Position numbers and translations under genes: made by a program. Source: Croceivirga sp009797885 (lineage in GTDB: Bacteria; Bacteroidota; Bacteroidia; Flavobacteriales; Flavobacteriaceae). Taken from it: DNA of 64,000 nucleotides. The notes beneath the pieces were generated by a model. The model saw nothing but the letters and a program-made list of their open reading frames with translations, ran no database searches and was not told the origin of the DNA. This document shows positions 26,909 through 41,900 of the stretch, one piece after another; the first letter of the stretch is position 1; each line of letters begins with the position of its first letter. The stretch spans positions 620,001 through 684,000 of the forward strand of contig AP035880.1 of NCBI GenBank assembly GCA_045866215.1, read 5' to 3'.

Positions 26909-29900
26909 ATGCTTACCTTTTTCACCTTCTTGTTGATTACCACTGGCCTGTTTGCCCAGGGCGAATTCATCACCACCTGGAATACGACCTATCCTGGCAC
27001 TTCCGAAGACAATTCCATCACTATCCCTTTGACAGGGACCTATGATGTGGATGTGGGCAATGATGGCACCTGGGACCTGTTTGGAGAGACCAATGCAACT
27101 ACTGTGGATATCACCCTATATCCCAACCCTAAAAACAACAATATAAACTATACCGCCGGGGAAATACAACTGGCCATTCGCAATGCCGCCTCCGGGGCAG
27201 GGAACCTGACCAGGATATATTTTAACAATAGGAACGATAGGCAGAAACTGCTCTCTGTGGACCAATGGGGCAGCAGTATAGCCTGGAGCACAATGCACAG
27301 GGCATTTCACGGCTGTACCAACGTGGAGGTTAAGGCTACGGACGCTCCCGACCTGGGCAGCGTGACCAATATGGGCCAGATGTTTTCCGGCTGTACCAAA
27401 CTTAGGGGAACAACGGGTTTCTCCAGCTGGAACACGGCTCACGTGACTTCCATGGTAGGCATGTTTGCCGATGCAAGTGCCTTTAACGGGGATATCAGTT
27501 CCTGGAATACGGGCAGCGTAACCGATATGAGCTGGATGTTTTGGAATGCAACCGCTTTTGACAAAGACATCGGTTCCTGGAACACCAGCAATGTGACCAA
27601 TATGAGTAATATGTTCAATGGCGCCACCGCCTTTGATGCGGATATTGGTTCATGGGAGACCGACAATGTGGCTGATATGTCCTATATGTTCTCTGGCGCA
27701 ACTGCCTTTGACCAGGACATGGGTTCCTGGAACACCAGTACTGTGACCACTATGCGGGGGCTATTTCAGGAAGCGACCGCCTTTGACCAGGACATCGGTT
27801 CGTGGAACACCGGCAATGTGACCATTATGGATCAGCTGTTTTATAAGGCAACTGCCTTTAATGGGGACATTGGTTCCTGGAATGTGGCCAAGGTGATCAA
27901 TATGGGTGCCATGTTCAATGGCGCAACCACTTTTAATCAGGACATCAGCTCCTGGAACACAATCAACGTGACCAATATGGGCGGTATGTTCAATGGTGCA
28001 ACCGCCTTTAACCAAAGCCTTGGTTCGTGGAATGTTGACAAAGTGACCAATATGGGTTCCATGTTCTCTGGCGCAACCGCTTTCGACAAAAATATCGGTT
28101 CTTGGGATGTGGGCAACGTAATCAATATGGGCTCCATGTTCTCTAACGCAACCACCTTCAACCAAAATATCGATTCCTGGGAGACCGCCAAGGTGACGAA
28201 CATGGGTAGCATGTTCTCTGGTGCAACCGCCTTTAATGCGGACATTGGTTTGTGGGATGTGGGGAGCGTGACCAATATGCAATCCATGTTTTCTGGAGCA
28301 ACTGCCTTTGACCAGGACATCGGTTCGTGGAATGTGGTCAAGGTGACCAATATGAGTGGCATGTTCGATAAGGCAACTGCCTTTAATACGGACATCAGTT
28401 CCTGGGATGTGGGTAGTGTGACCAATATGGGTTCCATGTTCTCTGGCGCAACCGCCTTTAACCAGAACATCGGTTCATGGGAAACGGCAAGCGCGACCAA
28501 TATGCAATCCATGTTTTCCGGCGCAAGCGCCTTTGACCAGAACCTGGGTAATTGGGACATGGGACAGTTGACCGCCGGGGGCAATATGCTCGACAGCAGC
28601 GGGCTGTCCCTTGACAACTGGGACGCTACACTGATCGGTTGGCACAGTCAGGGCTTTACCAACACCGTCACCATCGGCGCTTCCGGACTGGTCTACTGTG
28701 CAGCTGGCAACGAGCGTGCCGAAATGACGACTTTTACTTTTACCGGTGATACCCTACCAGACACCCTCCCAAAAGCCCAGTGCAAGGCCACAACGATTGC
28801 ACTGAATCTCAACGGTACAGTAACCCTACCCCCTGCCCTTGTGGACGACGATTCATTTGCCTGCGGGGTTTCCTCCCTGAGAGTGTCCCCAAGCAGCTTT
28901 ACAACCACCGACCTTGGTACGAACGAGGTAATCCTGACGGTGACCGATGGCAACAATAAGACATCGACCTGTAAGACCTCGGTGACCGTAGTGGGCAGTA
29001 CGAATTCCGCAAGCGTATTTGTCACCACCTGGAATACGACCTATTCCGGCACGTCCAACGCAAACTCCATCACCATTCCCGCCGAAGGGACCTACGATGT
29101 AGATCTGGGCAATGATGGGAGCTATGAACTGTTCGACCAGACCGACGGTACTACCATAGATGTGACCGCCCATGGCCGTACTGCCGGGGAAATACAGGTG
29201 GCCCTCCGCAATGCCGCCTCCGGGACTGGGACCCTGGAAAGGATACATTTCAACAATACGGGCGATAAGGATAAAATACTTTCCGTAGACCAATGGGGAA
29301 GCAGCATCTCCTGGAGTACCATGGACAGTGCATTTCGCGGTTGTACCCATCTGGACGTTAAGGCCACCGATGTTCCCGATCTGGCCAACCTGACCAGTCT
29401 GAGACTGTTATTTGCCGGCGCAACCGCCTTTAATGGGGATATCAGTTCCTGGAATGTGACCAGCGTGACCAATATGGCAGGCATGTTTTGGGGTGCAAGC
29501 ACCTTTAACCAGAACATCGGTTCCTGGAACACGGCCAACGTAACCACTATGGAAGGCCTATTTCAGGGGGCAACCGCCTTTGACCAGAATATCGGTTCCT
29601 GGAATGTGTCGAAGGTAACCATGATGGTCTCCATGTTTAAAGGTGCAAAGAGCTTTGACCAGAACATCGGGGCCTGGAACACAGGAAGCGTTCTCTTAAT
29701 GGGTAGCATGTTCCAAGGGGCAAGCGCCTTTGACCAGGATTTGGGCGATTGGAATCTGCAGACATTGTTAAGTGGAGGTGATATGCTCAGTGGAAGTGGG
29801 CTCTCCACCACTAACTGGGACAATACACTGATCGGTTGGCACAGAAAGGGCTTTACCAATACACCCACCATTGGCGCCTCTGGCCTGGTCTACTGCCAAG

Positions 29901-32900
29901 CTGGCAGCGAACGTGCTGCGCTTACCCTCAACATCACCGGTGACCATGCCGAGAGGACCCCACCGACAGTCGCGTGCAAGGCAACATCAGAGTTCCAACT
30001 AGGCACCAGTAGTACAGCGACCCTAACGACTGACCTTGTGGAAACCAGTTCCAGCGATGCCTGTGGGATTGCTTCGCGGAGCCTGTCCCGGAGCAACTTC
30101 ACGACTGCCGACCTGGGAGTGCACACAGTTACGCTTACAGTAACTGACGGCAATGGCAACACCAACACCTGCCAAACCATGGTGAACGTGGTCGCCTATC
30201 CCACAAGCATATTTGTCACCACCTGGAACGCGACTAGCTCCATCACCATTCCTGCCCAAGGCACCTACGATGTGGATCTGGGAAATGACGGTACCTATGA
30301 ACTGCAGAACCAAAGTGGGGCAATTACCGTGAATGTTAGCTCCTATGGTTATACCCCCGGAAAAATACAGTTGGGTATTCGAAATGCCTCCTCCGGAAAC
30401 GGGACCTTGGACAGGATCTACTTTTCTAACAGCATTCAGGCCAATAGGGATAAGATACTTTCCGTGGACCAATGGGGTAGCAGCATATCCTGGAGTACCA
30501 TGAAGGATGCATTTCGCCTTTGTACCAAACTGGACGTTCTGGCGACCGACGCTCCTGACCTAAGCAAGGTGACTGATACGTCCTATATGTTTGGCGGATG
30601 CACCTCACTTAAGGGGAATACGAGCTTCTCTACCTGGGACGTAAGTAATGTAACTGATATGACGGCCATGTTCAATCAAGCGACGGTCTTTGACCAATCT
30701 CTTGGGAATTGGGATATGGGGCAGGTGACCAATGGCAGCTCCATGCTCAATAGCAGTGGGATCTCCGGTGAAAACTGGGACGCTACGCTGATCGGTTGGC
30801 ACGGCCAGTACTTCACCAATACCCCCGAAATCGGCGCCCATAGACTGGTCTATTGCAAGGCCGCTGATGAACGTGAGTTGTTGATACTCCATAGCCTCAA
30901 CATTACCGGAGACGAAAAGAACAGTACCCCGCCAACTGCGCGTTGCAAGGATAAGGTCATACTCCAATTGGACGCCAGCGGTACGGCCAGTCTGACGACT
31001 GACCAGGTGGACAACGGTTCCAGTAGTACTTGCGGGATCAGCATCTTGCGCTTGTCTCAGAGTAACTTCACCTCCTCTGACGTTGGTGTGAAAACGATCA
31101 CCTTGACTGCGAGAGACAATACTACCCCTGTTAGCTGGCTGAGTAGCTGTACAACCCAGGTGCATGTACTGGATCTTCCCACAACACCATTTATCGCCAC
31201 CTGGGGCACGAGGGAATCCGGTACTTCCGGCAGCAACTCCATCACCATCCCCGCCACGGGGACCTACGATGTGGATCTGGGCAACGATGGTACCTATGAA
31301 CTGTCGGACCAGTATGGGAGCACCACCATAGATGTTACCCAATATGGCTATTCCGCCGGGGATATACAGGTAGCCCTTCGCAATGCAAGCTCCGGGGAAG
31401 GGACCCTTAGTAGGATATATTTCAATAATGGGGGCGACAAACAGAAGCTAATTTCCGTGGACCAATGGGGCAGCAGCATATCCTGGAGCTCTATGGAGGA
31501 TGCATTTAACGGTTGTCTCAATCTGGAAGTCAAGGCGACCGATGCTCCCGACCTGAGTAAGGTGACCGATATGAGCGGGATGTTTAAGTGGTGTATGTCA
31601 CTTAAAGGAAAGACAGGCTTCTCTACCTGGAATACCAGTAACGTGACTGATATGGAGGCTATGTTTGCCCATGCATACACCTTTAACGGGGACATCGGTT
31701 CCTGGAACACGGCTAAAGTGTACAATATGAAATCCATGTTCTGGAGTGCAAGAACCTTTAATCAAAACCTGGGGAATTGGGACCTTGGGCAGTTAATCGG
31801 TGGTATTGACATGTTCTCCAACAGTGGGCTCTCCGTGGAAAACTGGGACGCCACACTTATCGGTTGGCACGGCCAGTACTTCACCAATGACCCCTCCATT
31901 GGTGCCTCCGGACTGGTGTACTGTGAGGCTGGCACTCAGCGTGATGCGCTTACCCTCTACGTCTATGGTGACAGTGCTGAAACGACCAAGCCAACGGCCG
32001 TATGCAAGGATGTTGAGGTCATACTAAGCCCAGCCGGTACGGCCACCATGGAGGCCTCCCTTGTGGACAATGGTTCCAGCGATACCTGTGGGACTGTCTC
32101 GTTTGAAGTATCCAATGGTAGTGGAACTGCTGTTACTGAGAGAACCTTTACAACCTCCCACATCGGTGAGAACACGGTCACCCTGACAGTGATCGACCCC
32201 AATGGGAACACGGAAACCTGTGAACCCACGGTGACCGTGATAGATCATGCCACTAGGGTATTTGTCACTACCTGGGACACGACCAAACCAGGTACATCCA
32301 AAAGCAGTTCCATCACTATCCCGGCCACAGGGACCTACGATGTGGACCTGGGCCATGACGGCACCTATGAACTGTCAAACCAGACCGGGACCATCACCAT
32401 AGATTTGTCCACCATCCAGGGCTATTCCCCTGGGGAGATAAAGGTGGCCCTTTGGAATGCCAACTCGGGGACAGGGACGCTAGAGAGGATTCATTTCAAT
32501 AATTCGGGGGACCGGCAGAAGCTGCTCTCTGTAGACCAGTGGGGCGGCGGAATCTCCTGGAGTACAATGGAGGGCGCATTCCATGGCTGTACCAATCTGG
32601 ACATTAAGGCGACCGATGCTCCCGACCTGGACAAAGTGACCAGTCTTTCCAATATGTTTAACGGCTGTACGACACTTACGGGGACGACGGACTTCTCCAC
32701 CTGGAACACAGCAAATGTGACCAATATGACCGGCATGTTCAATGGCGCAAGCACCTTTGACCAGGATATCGGTCCCTGGAACACCAGTAAGGTGACCATG
32801 ATGCAATCCATGTTTTTTGGGGCAACTGCCTTTAACCAGGAAATCGGTTCCTGGAACACCGGTAATGTAATCATTATGCAATCCATGTTTTTTGGTGCAA

Positions 32901-35900
32901 CTGCCTTTGACCAGGACATCGGTTCCTGGGACACGGACAACGTGAAAAATATGAGCTGGATGTTTGCTGGGGCAAGTGCCTTTAACCAGAACATCGGTTC
33001 CTGGAACACCAGCAGCGCGACCCAGATGGGTGGCATGTTTGTTAGCGCAAGCAGCTTTGACCAGAATCTGGGCGATTGGGACCTGAGGCAGTTGACCAAT
33101 GGTGTTGATATGCTCGATGGTAGCGGGCTCTCCATGGACAATTGGGACGCCACGCTTATCGGTTGGCACCGCCAGTACTTTACCAACACGCCCACCATCG
33201 GCGCCTCCGGCCTGGTCTACTGTAAGGCTGGTACCGAGCGTGCTGCCCTGACCCTCAACATTACTGACGACATCATGGAGAATACTCCTCCAACAGCCAA
33301 GTGTCTCCAGGCGTTGACGCTCCGGCTGGACATCTACGGCGCGGCCAGCCTGACGACCGACATTGTGGACAACGGTTCCAGTGATGTCTGCGGGGACGTC
33401 TCGCTAGGCTTATCCCAAAGCAGTTTCACAGCCTCCGACCTTGGCGAGAACATAATCACCCTTACGGTGACCGACAACACCAGCAAAACGAGTACCTGCA
33501 ACACCACGGTGACCATACTGGACCTTCCCCCAGACCTATTTGTCACCACCTGGGACACGACCAAACCCGGATTCTCCGACAGGAATTTTATCACCATCCC
33601 AGTCGAAGGAACCTATGATGTGGACGTAGGCAATGATGGTACCTATGACCTGACGGACCAGATTGGGCCCACCACCATAAATGTGACCAACTATCCTAAC
33701 CCTGCTACCGGTACTAACTATACTGCCGGGAAAATACAGCTGGCCCTGCGCAATGCCGCCTCCAATTCCGGGGACCTGACCCGGATACGTTTCTCCCCAT
33801 TTGAGGCGGACGACAGGCTGAAACTGCTCTCCGTGGAACAATGGGGCAATGATATTCCCTGGAGTACCATGGAACAGGCATTTTTTGGATGTAATAATTT
33901 GGAAATCAATGCCGTAGATGCTCCCGACCTAAGCAACTTGACCCATATGGGCTTGATGTTTGCCAGTTGCTCGGCACTCAAGGGGACGGAATATTTCGAT
34001 ACTTGGAACACGGCCAGGGTAACCGATATGGGCAGCATGTTCCTTGGCGCAACCGACTTTAACAGTGACATTGGTTCCTGGAATACTGGCAAAGTGATCA
34101 ATATGGTCAACATGTTTTCTAATGCGGCTTCCTTTGATCAGGACATTGGCTCCTGGGATACGAGCAGGGTGACCAATATGCATCAGATGTTTTATGGGGC
34201 AAGTGCCTTTAATGGGAATATCGGCTCCTGGAATGTGGTCCAGGTGGAAGATATGGCCTATATGTTTTATGATGCGGACGCCTTTAACCAGGACATCGGT
34301 TCCTGGAATGTGGTCCAGGTGGAGGATATGGCCTATATGTTTTATGGCGCGGGTGCCTTTGACCAAAACATCGGTTCCTGGAACACCGGCAATGTGACCG
34401 ATATGCGCCTCATGTTTCGGGACGCAATCACCTTTGATCAGAACATTGGTTCTTGGAATACCAGTAGCGTTACCAATATGCGCTCCATGTTTTTGTACGC
34501 AGGCGCCTTTGACCAGAACCTGGGCCATTGGGATATGGGGCAGGTGACCAGTGGGGCCGCCATGCTCAATAATAGTGGGCTCTCCGGTATAAACTGGGAC
34601 GCTACGCTCATGGGTTGGTACAACCAAGGTTTTACCAACACGCCCACCATTGGAGCTGTGGGACTGGTCTACTGTAAGGCCGCGACCCAGCGTGCCGCAC
34701 TAACCCTCAACATTACCGGTGACAGCGCGGATACTACACTACCGGAGGCCCTGTGCCAGCAAACGCTGACACTCCAACTAGGTACCGACGGCACGGCCAG
34801 CCTAACGACCGACCTTGTGGATGACGGTTCCAATGATACCTGCGGGATTGCCTCGCTAGGTTTGTCCCAGTACAACTTCACGACCGACGACCTCGGGGTA
34901 AACACGGTTACCCTTACCGTTACCGACAACCTTGACCAGGTATCGACCTGCGAGAGCACGGTGACCGTGGTAGACCATCCCATAAAGCTATTTATCACCA
35001 CTTGGGACACGACCAAATCCGGTACGTCCGACGAGAACTTCATCACTATTCCCGCTGAGGGGAAATATGATGTGGATGTGGGCAATGACGGAACCTATGA
35101 CCTGACGGACCAGACTGGGACCACTATCATAGATGTGACCAAATATACCAACCCTACTACCGGTACCAACTATACGGCCGGGGAAATACAGCTGGTCCTT
35201 CGGGATGCTGTCTCCGGGAACGGGACCCTGAGCAGAATACATTTCAACAATACGGGCGACAGTCAGAAGCTGCTTTCCGTAGATCAATGGGGCAGCAGCA
35301 TCTCCTGGAGTACCATGGAAAGTGCCTTTCAAGGCTGTTCCAATCTTGATGTTGAAGCAATCGACGTCCCCAATCTGGCCAGCGTAACCAATATGTCCGG
35401 AATGTTTGGTGGGTGTACCTCACTTGAGGGGACGGCAAACTTTGATACCTGGAACACCAGCGGCGTAACCGATATGAGTTTTATGTTCAGTGATGCAAGT
35501 GCCTTTAACCAGGATATCAGTTCCTGGGACACGGGAAAGGTAACCAGTATGAACTTTATGTTTGCCGCCGCAACTGCTTTTAATGGAAGCATCGGGTCCT
35601 GGAACACCAACAGTGTGACCAATATGAACTATGTGTTTTTTCAGGCCACCGCCTTTAATCAGAATCTGGGGGATTGGTACATGGGGAAAGTGAGCAATGG
35701 CACTGGTATGCTCAACAGTAGTGGGCTCTCCGTTGCCAATTGGGATGCCACCCTCATCGGTTGGCACGCCCAGGGCTTTACCAATACCCCCATCATTGGG
35801 GCCTCTGGTTTGGTCTACTGCACGGCTGGTGCGAAGCGAGCCGCATTGACCCTGAACATTACCGGTGACCGTGCAGAAACTGTCCCACCATCGGCTAATT

Positions 35901-38900
35901 GTGTTCAGGAGGTGACACTCCATTTGGGCACCAATGGCATGTCCACGCTGACGACCAATCTTGTGGACGATGGTTCCAGTGATGCCTGTGGGGACGTCGA
36001 CCTGAAAGTATTCGATGATAATGGAGATGCTGTTTATACGAGAACCTTTACCACCGCCGAGCTTGGGGCGCACACGGTGACCCTTACAGCGACCGATCCC
36101 AATGGAAACACGGACTACTGCGAGGCCACGGTGACCGTGGAGGATCCTGCAAGCGTTTTTATCACCACCTGGAACACGAACAAGACCGGCACGTCCAATG
36201 GGAACTCCATCACCATACCAGCCATAGGGACGTACGACGTGGACCTCGGCAATGATGGCATCTATGACCTGTTCGACCAGACCGGGACCACTACCATAAA
36301 TGTGACCACTTATGGCCATACGACCGGGGAAATACAAGTGGCCCTTCGCAATGCCACATCCGGTACCGGTACCCTGACCAGGATACATTTCAACAATACG
36401 GGTGACAAGCAGAAGTTACTTTCAGTGGACCAATGGGGCAATGGTATCGCCTGGAGTACTATGTCTGGTGCGTTTTACGGTTGTACTTATCTGGAGGTCA
36501 AGGCTACCGATGCCCCTGACCTCGGTAACGTGATGGACATGAGTCAGATGTTCCAAGGAGCCACTTCCTTTGATGGGGACATCGGTTCATGGAATACAGC
36601 CAAAGTAACTACCATGGCCAACATGTTCTATGGTGCAACCGCGTTTAATCAGAACATCGGTTCATGGAACACCAGTAACGTGACCTGGATGGATGGAATG
36701 TTTTACTTTGCAACCGCCTTTAACCAGGACATTGGTTCCTGGAACACCAGCAGTGTTTCCGATATGCATTATATGTTTTGGAACGCGACCGCGTTTGACC
36801 AAAACATCGGTTCATGGAACACCAGCAAGGTGACCCGGATGGAAGGGATGTTTTTCCGTGCAACCGCCTTTAACCAGAACATCGGTTCATGGAACACCAG
36901 TAGTGTGACCGATATGGCCGCTATGTTTGGGAATGCAAGCACGTTTGACCAAAATATCGGCTCCTGGAACACGGGCGAGGTGATCGATATGGCCTCCATG
37001 TTTTCTTACGCAAGCGTCTTTAACCAGGACATCGGTTCTTGGAACACGGGAAAGGTGACCGATATGACCTCCATGTTTTCTTATGCAAGCGTCTTTAACC
37101 AGAATATAGGTTCTTGGAACACGGGCAAGGTAACAAGTATGCAAAACATGTTTTCCAGCGCAGGTGACTTTGATCAGAATCTGAAGGATTGGAACCTTGG
37201 GCAGTTGAGCAATGGGGTGTCCGGTGGTGGTGGTATGCTCAATGGCAGTGGGCTCTCCATGGACAACTGGGACGCCACACTCATCGGCTGGCATACCCGG
37301 GGTTTTACGAACACGCCCACCATTGGCACTTCCGGACTGGTCTACTGCAAGGCTGCAGCCGAGCGTGCCGCAATGAAATTCAACTTTACCGGCGACAGCC
37401 AAAAAAATACCAAACCAACCGCCCTGTGCCAATCGGCATTAACGCTCCGTCTGGGTACCGACGGTACGGCCAACCTGACAACAGATTTTGTGGATATCGG
37501 TTCCAATGATGCCTGCGGGATTTCGCGGAGCTTGTCACAGAGCAGCTTTACGGCAGCCCACCTTGGAACGGAAACGGTAACCCTAACAGTGACCGACCCG
37601 GTTGGAAACACGGAAACCTGCGAGACCATGGTGACCGTGGAGACTGGCACAAGTGTATTTGTGACCTCCTGGGATACGACCAAATCAGACACGTCCAGCG
37701 GAACCATCACCATTCCTGCCTTAGGGACCTATGATGTGGACCTGGGCAATGACGGAACCTATGAACTGCTGAACCAGAGGGGGACCATTACCGTGGATGT
37801 CACCAACACCAACTATAAGGACCCTGATGGTAATAACTATTCCGCCGGAGAGATACAGGTGGCCCTTCGCAATGCCGCCTACGGGTCAGGGACCCTGGAC
37901 GGGATTCAGTTCAACAATACGGGTGACCGACAGAAACTGCTTTCCGTGGACCAATGGGGCAGCAACATATACTGGAGTTCAATGGCGTCTGCATTCTATG
38001 GCTGTACCAATTTGGAGATTAAGGCGACAGACGCTCCCAACCTGGGTGGCGTGACCGACATGAGTTCTATGTTTCGAGGAGCAACTGCCCTTAATGGGGA
38101 CATCGGTTCCTGGGATACCAGCAACGTGAAGGATATGTCCTACATGTTTGCTTTAGCAAGCGCCTTTAACGGGGACATCGGTTCCTGGAACACGGCTCAG
38201 GTAACCAATATGAAGCTGATGTTTACTAATGCAAGCACTTTTAACGCGAACATCGGTCCTTGGGACACAGGCAATGTGACCGATATGTATGGCATGTTTG
38301 GTTATGCAAGTACCTTTAACCAGAACATTGGTTCCTGGAACACGGGCCAGGTGACCGATATGTACGGCATGTTTGGTTATGCAAGTACCTTTAACCAGAA
38401 CATTGGTTCCTGGAATACAGGCCAGGTGACCGATATGTCCTATATGTTCCATGGCGCAACGGCCTTTAATGGGAACCTCAGCTCCTGGAACACGGCCAAC
38501 GTGACTACTATGACCGATATGTTCTATGGCGCAACGGCCTTTGACGAGAACCTAGGTTCCTGGAACACGGCCAACGTGACCACTATGGCTAACATGTTCT
38601 ATGGCGCAACGGCCTTTAACGGGAACCTCAACTCCTGGAACACGGCCAAGGTGACCACTATGGCTAACATGTTCTATGGCGCAACGGCCTTTAACGGGAA
38701 CATCGCTTCCTGGAACACAGCCAGCGTAATCGATATGAGCAGCATGTTTTATGGCGCAAGTGCCTTTAACCGGGACATCGGTTCCTGGAACACGAGCAAG
38801 GTGAACAATATGTCAGCCATGTTTGCTTACGTAAGTGCCTTTAATCAGGACATTGGTCTCTGGAACACCAGTAGCGTGATCAATATGTCTGGTATATTCC

Positions 38901-41900
38901 GGAATGCAACCTCCTTTAATGGGAACCTCTCTTCCTGGAACACCCATAGTGTGACCAATATGGTCGGCATGTTTTGGAACGCAAGCGCCTTTGACCAAAA
39001 TCTGGGCGCATGGGACCTGGGGCAGGTGACTTATGGTACCAATATGCTCGACAACAGTGGGCTATCGGTTACCAACTGGGACAACACCTTGATTGGTTGG
39101 AACAACCAGGGCTTTACCAATAACGTGACTATTGGGGCCTCTAGCCTGACCTACTGTACAGCCACTACCCAGCGTTCCGCACTGATATCCAGAGGCTTTA
39201 ACATTACCGGTGACAGTGCAGAAACTACCTCCCCGACGGCCACTTGTCATCAAACGGTACTCCTCCAACTGGATAAAACCGGAACCGCCATTTTGACGAC
39301 GGACCTTATGGACAACGGTTCCAGCGATGCCTGCGGGAACGTCACGTTTAGCCTTTCCAAAAGCAGCTTCACGGGGGCGGACCTCGGGGAGAACAGGGTG
39401 ACCCTTACGGTGACCGACCCCAATGGTAATACAAACACCTGCCATGCCCTCGTAGTCTTGGACGATCAATGGTCCCCAAATGCAGGCTGCAAAGACATCA
39501 CCGTACAACTGGATGCAACGGGCAGTGTTACGATTGCCGCCTCGGATATCGATGACAACTCATCCGACAATGCTGGTACTATCTCCTTTTCAGTAAACAA
39601 AGACACTTTCAACTGTTCCGATGTGAGGCAAAATTCGGTAATCCTTACGGTGACCGACGAGGTTGGCAATATGGCCACTTGCGCAGGCAGGGTAACCGTA
39701 GAGGACAAAACCCTTCCCATGGCCTCGTGCAAGGCGGCGGCAATCCAACTGGGCATCAACGGCACGGCCAGTCTGGCGGTCGACCTTGTGGATAATGGTT
39801 CCAGCGCCATCTGCGGCGGTAGCGTCTCGTTAAATTTGTCGCAGAGCAGCTTCACGAGCACCGACCTCGGCGCGAACACAGTTACCCTAACGGTACTAGA
39901 CAGCAAAGGGAGCACAAAGACTTGCGAGACCACGGTGACCGTCATGGATCCCGATACTTTTGTCACTACCTGGGACACGACCAAATTCGGCTCGTCCGAT
40001 AGCAACTCCATTATCATCCCTGCTTCTGGGACCTACGATGTGGACCTGGGCAATGATGGCAGCTATGAACTAACGGGCCAAACCACGACCATAGAAATAG
40101 ATGTCACTACCAAGGGCTATCAGGCTGGGGAAATACAGGTGGCCCTTCGCAATACCTCTGATTCCGGGAGCCTGGAGCGAATACATTTCAACTATACAGG
40201 TGACCCACAGAAACTGCTCTCTGTGGACCAATGGAGCAGTAGTATCTCCTGGACAACCATGGCGGGTGCCTTTTGGGGCTGTACCAATATGGACATTCTG
40301 GCAAGTGATACCCCAGATTTGAGTCAGGTGGGCAGTATGAAACAAATGTTTGCCAGTTGTACTTCCCTTAAAGGGACAACGAGTTTCTCCGCTTGGAACA
40401 CAAGTAATGTGACTACTATGCGCTTCATGTTTTCCGGAGCATCCCTCTTTAATGAAAACATCGGTTCCTGGAATACAAGCAAGGTTACGGATATGGGCTA
40501 TATGTTCTCCGCGGCGAGCACCTTTGATCAGGACATCGGCTCATGGAACACCGACAATGTCACAGATATGCGCTATATGTTTACTAGTGCAAGTGCATTT
40601 AACAGCAACATTGGTTTATGGAACACCACAAGCGTAACTAATATGTCTGCCATGTTTTCCGGTGCAACCAACTTTAATACTGATATTGGAAGTTGGAATA
40701 CAGCCAGTGTTACCAGCATGAACCAGATGTTCTGGGAAGCAACTGTCTTTGAGCAAGACATCGGGTTGTGGAATACCAGCAGTGTGACTAATATGTACGG
40801 TATGTTCTATGGTGCGACCGCCTTTAACGGGAACATCGATTTGTGGAACACCGGCAATGTGACCACTATGGACTCCATGTTTTACAGTGCAACCAGCTTT
40901 AACCAGAATATCGGTTCCTGGAACACAGGAAGCGTGACCGATATGGGTCAAATGTTCTCTGGCGCAAGCGCCTTTGACCAGGACTTGGGAGAATGGGATT
41001 TGGGGGCATTGACCAGTTTGCAAGGCATTACTGGTGGTATCAATATGCTCAAAAATAGCGGGCTTTCAGTGGCCAACTGGGATGCCACGCTCATCGGTTG
41101 GCACACCAAGGGTTACCATGATGCTTCCAAATTCCCCAATTTCCCCGCCATCGGTGCCGATGGTCTGGTCTATTGTAGAGCCCGCGCCCAGCGTGCCGCG
41201 TTTGCCAACATTACCGGGGACAGCCTATCAGATGCCGATCCGGAGGCCAAATGCCAGATAGTGACACTCCAACTGGGAACTGAGGGTACGGCCACCCTGA
41301 CTACCGACCTTGTGGACAAAGGCAGCGATGGTTGTGGGATTTCATTGAGCCTGTCCGAGACCAGCTTTGGTATCACCCACCTCGGTGCCAACATAGTGAC
41401 CCTAACGGTGAGCGATGGCAGCACTTCGGACACTTGCACCGCTATAGTGACCGTAGTGGATAAGATGCTCCCCACCCCCAATTGCCAGAACGTTACCGTG
41501 GAACTGAACACCTCTGGAAGTGCAACGATCACCACATCGGACGTCGACAACGGCTCTTCCGACAACAGCGGCTCAGTGTCCCTTGCCCTGGACAAAACCA
41601 GCTTTAGCTGTTCCGATGTAGGGGATAACACAGTGACCCTGATTGTGATTGATGGCAGTAGCAACTCGGACCATTGTACGGCCACAGTTACGGTACAGGA
41701 CAAGCTCCAGCCGACGGCCGCTTGCAAAACGGCAGTGGAGATTGAACTGGGCACCGATGGTACGGCCGCCCTAACCACCAACGCTGTGGACGATGGTTCG
41801 AGCGATAACTGTTCGATTTCCCTGAGCCTATCCGAAACCAGCTTTGATGCCTCCCACCTTGGGGCTAACACGGTGACCCTTACGGTAGGCGATGGCAGCA

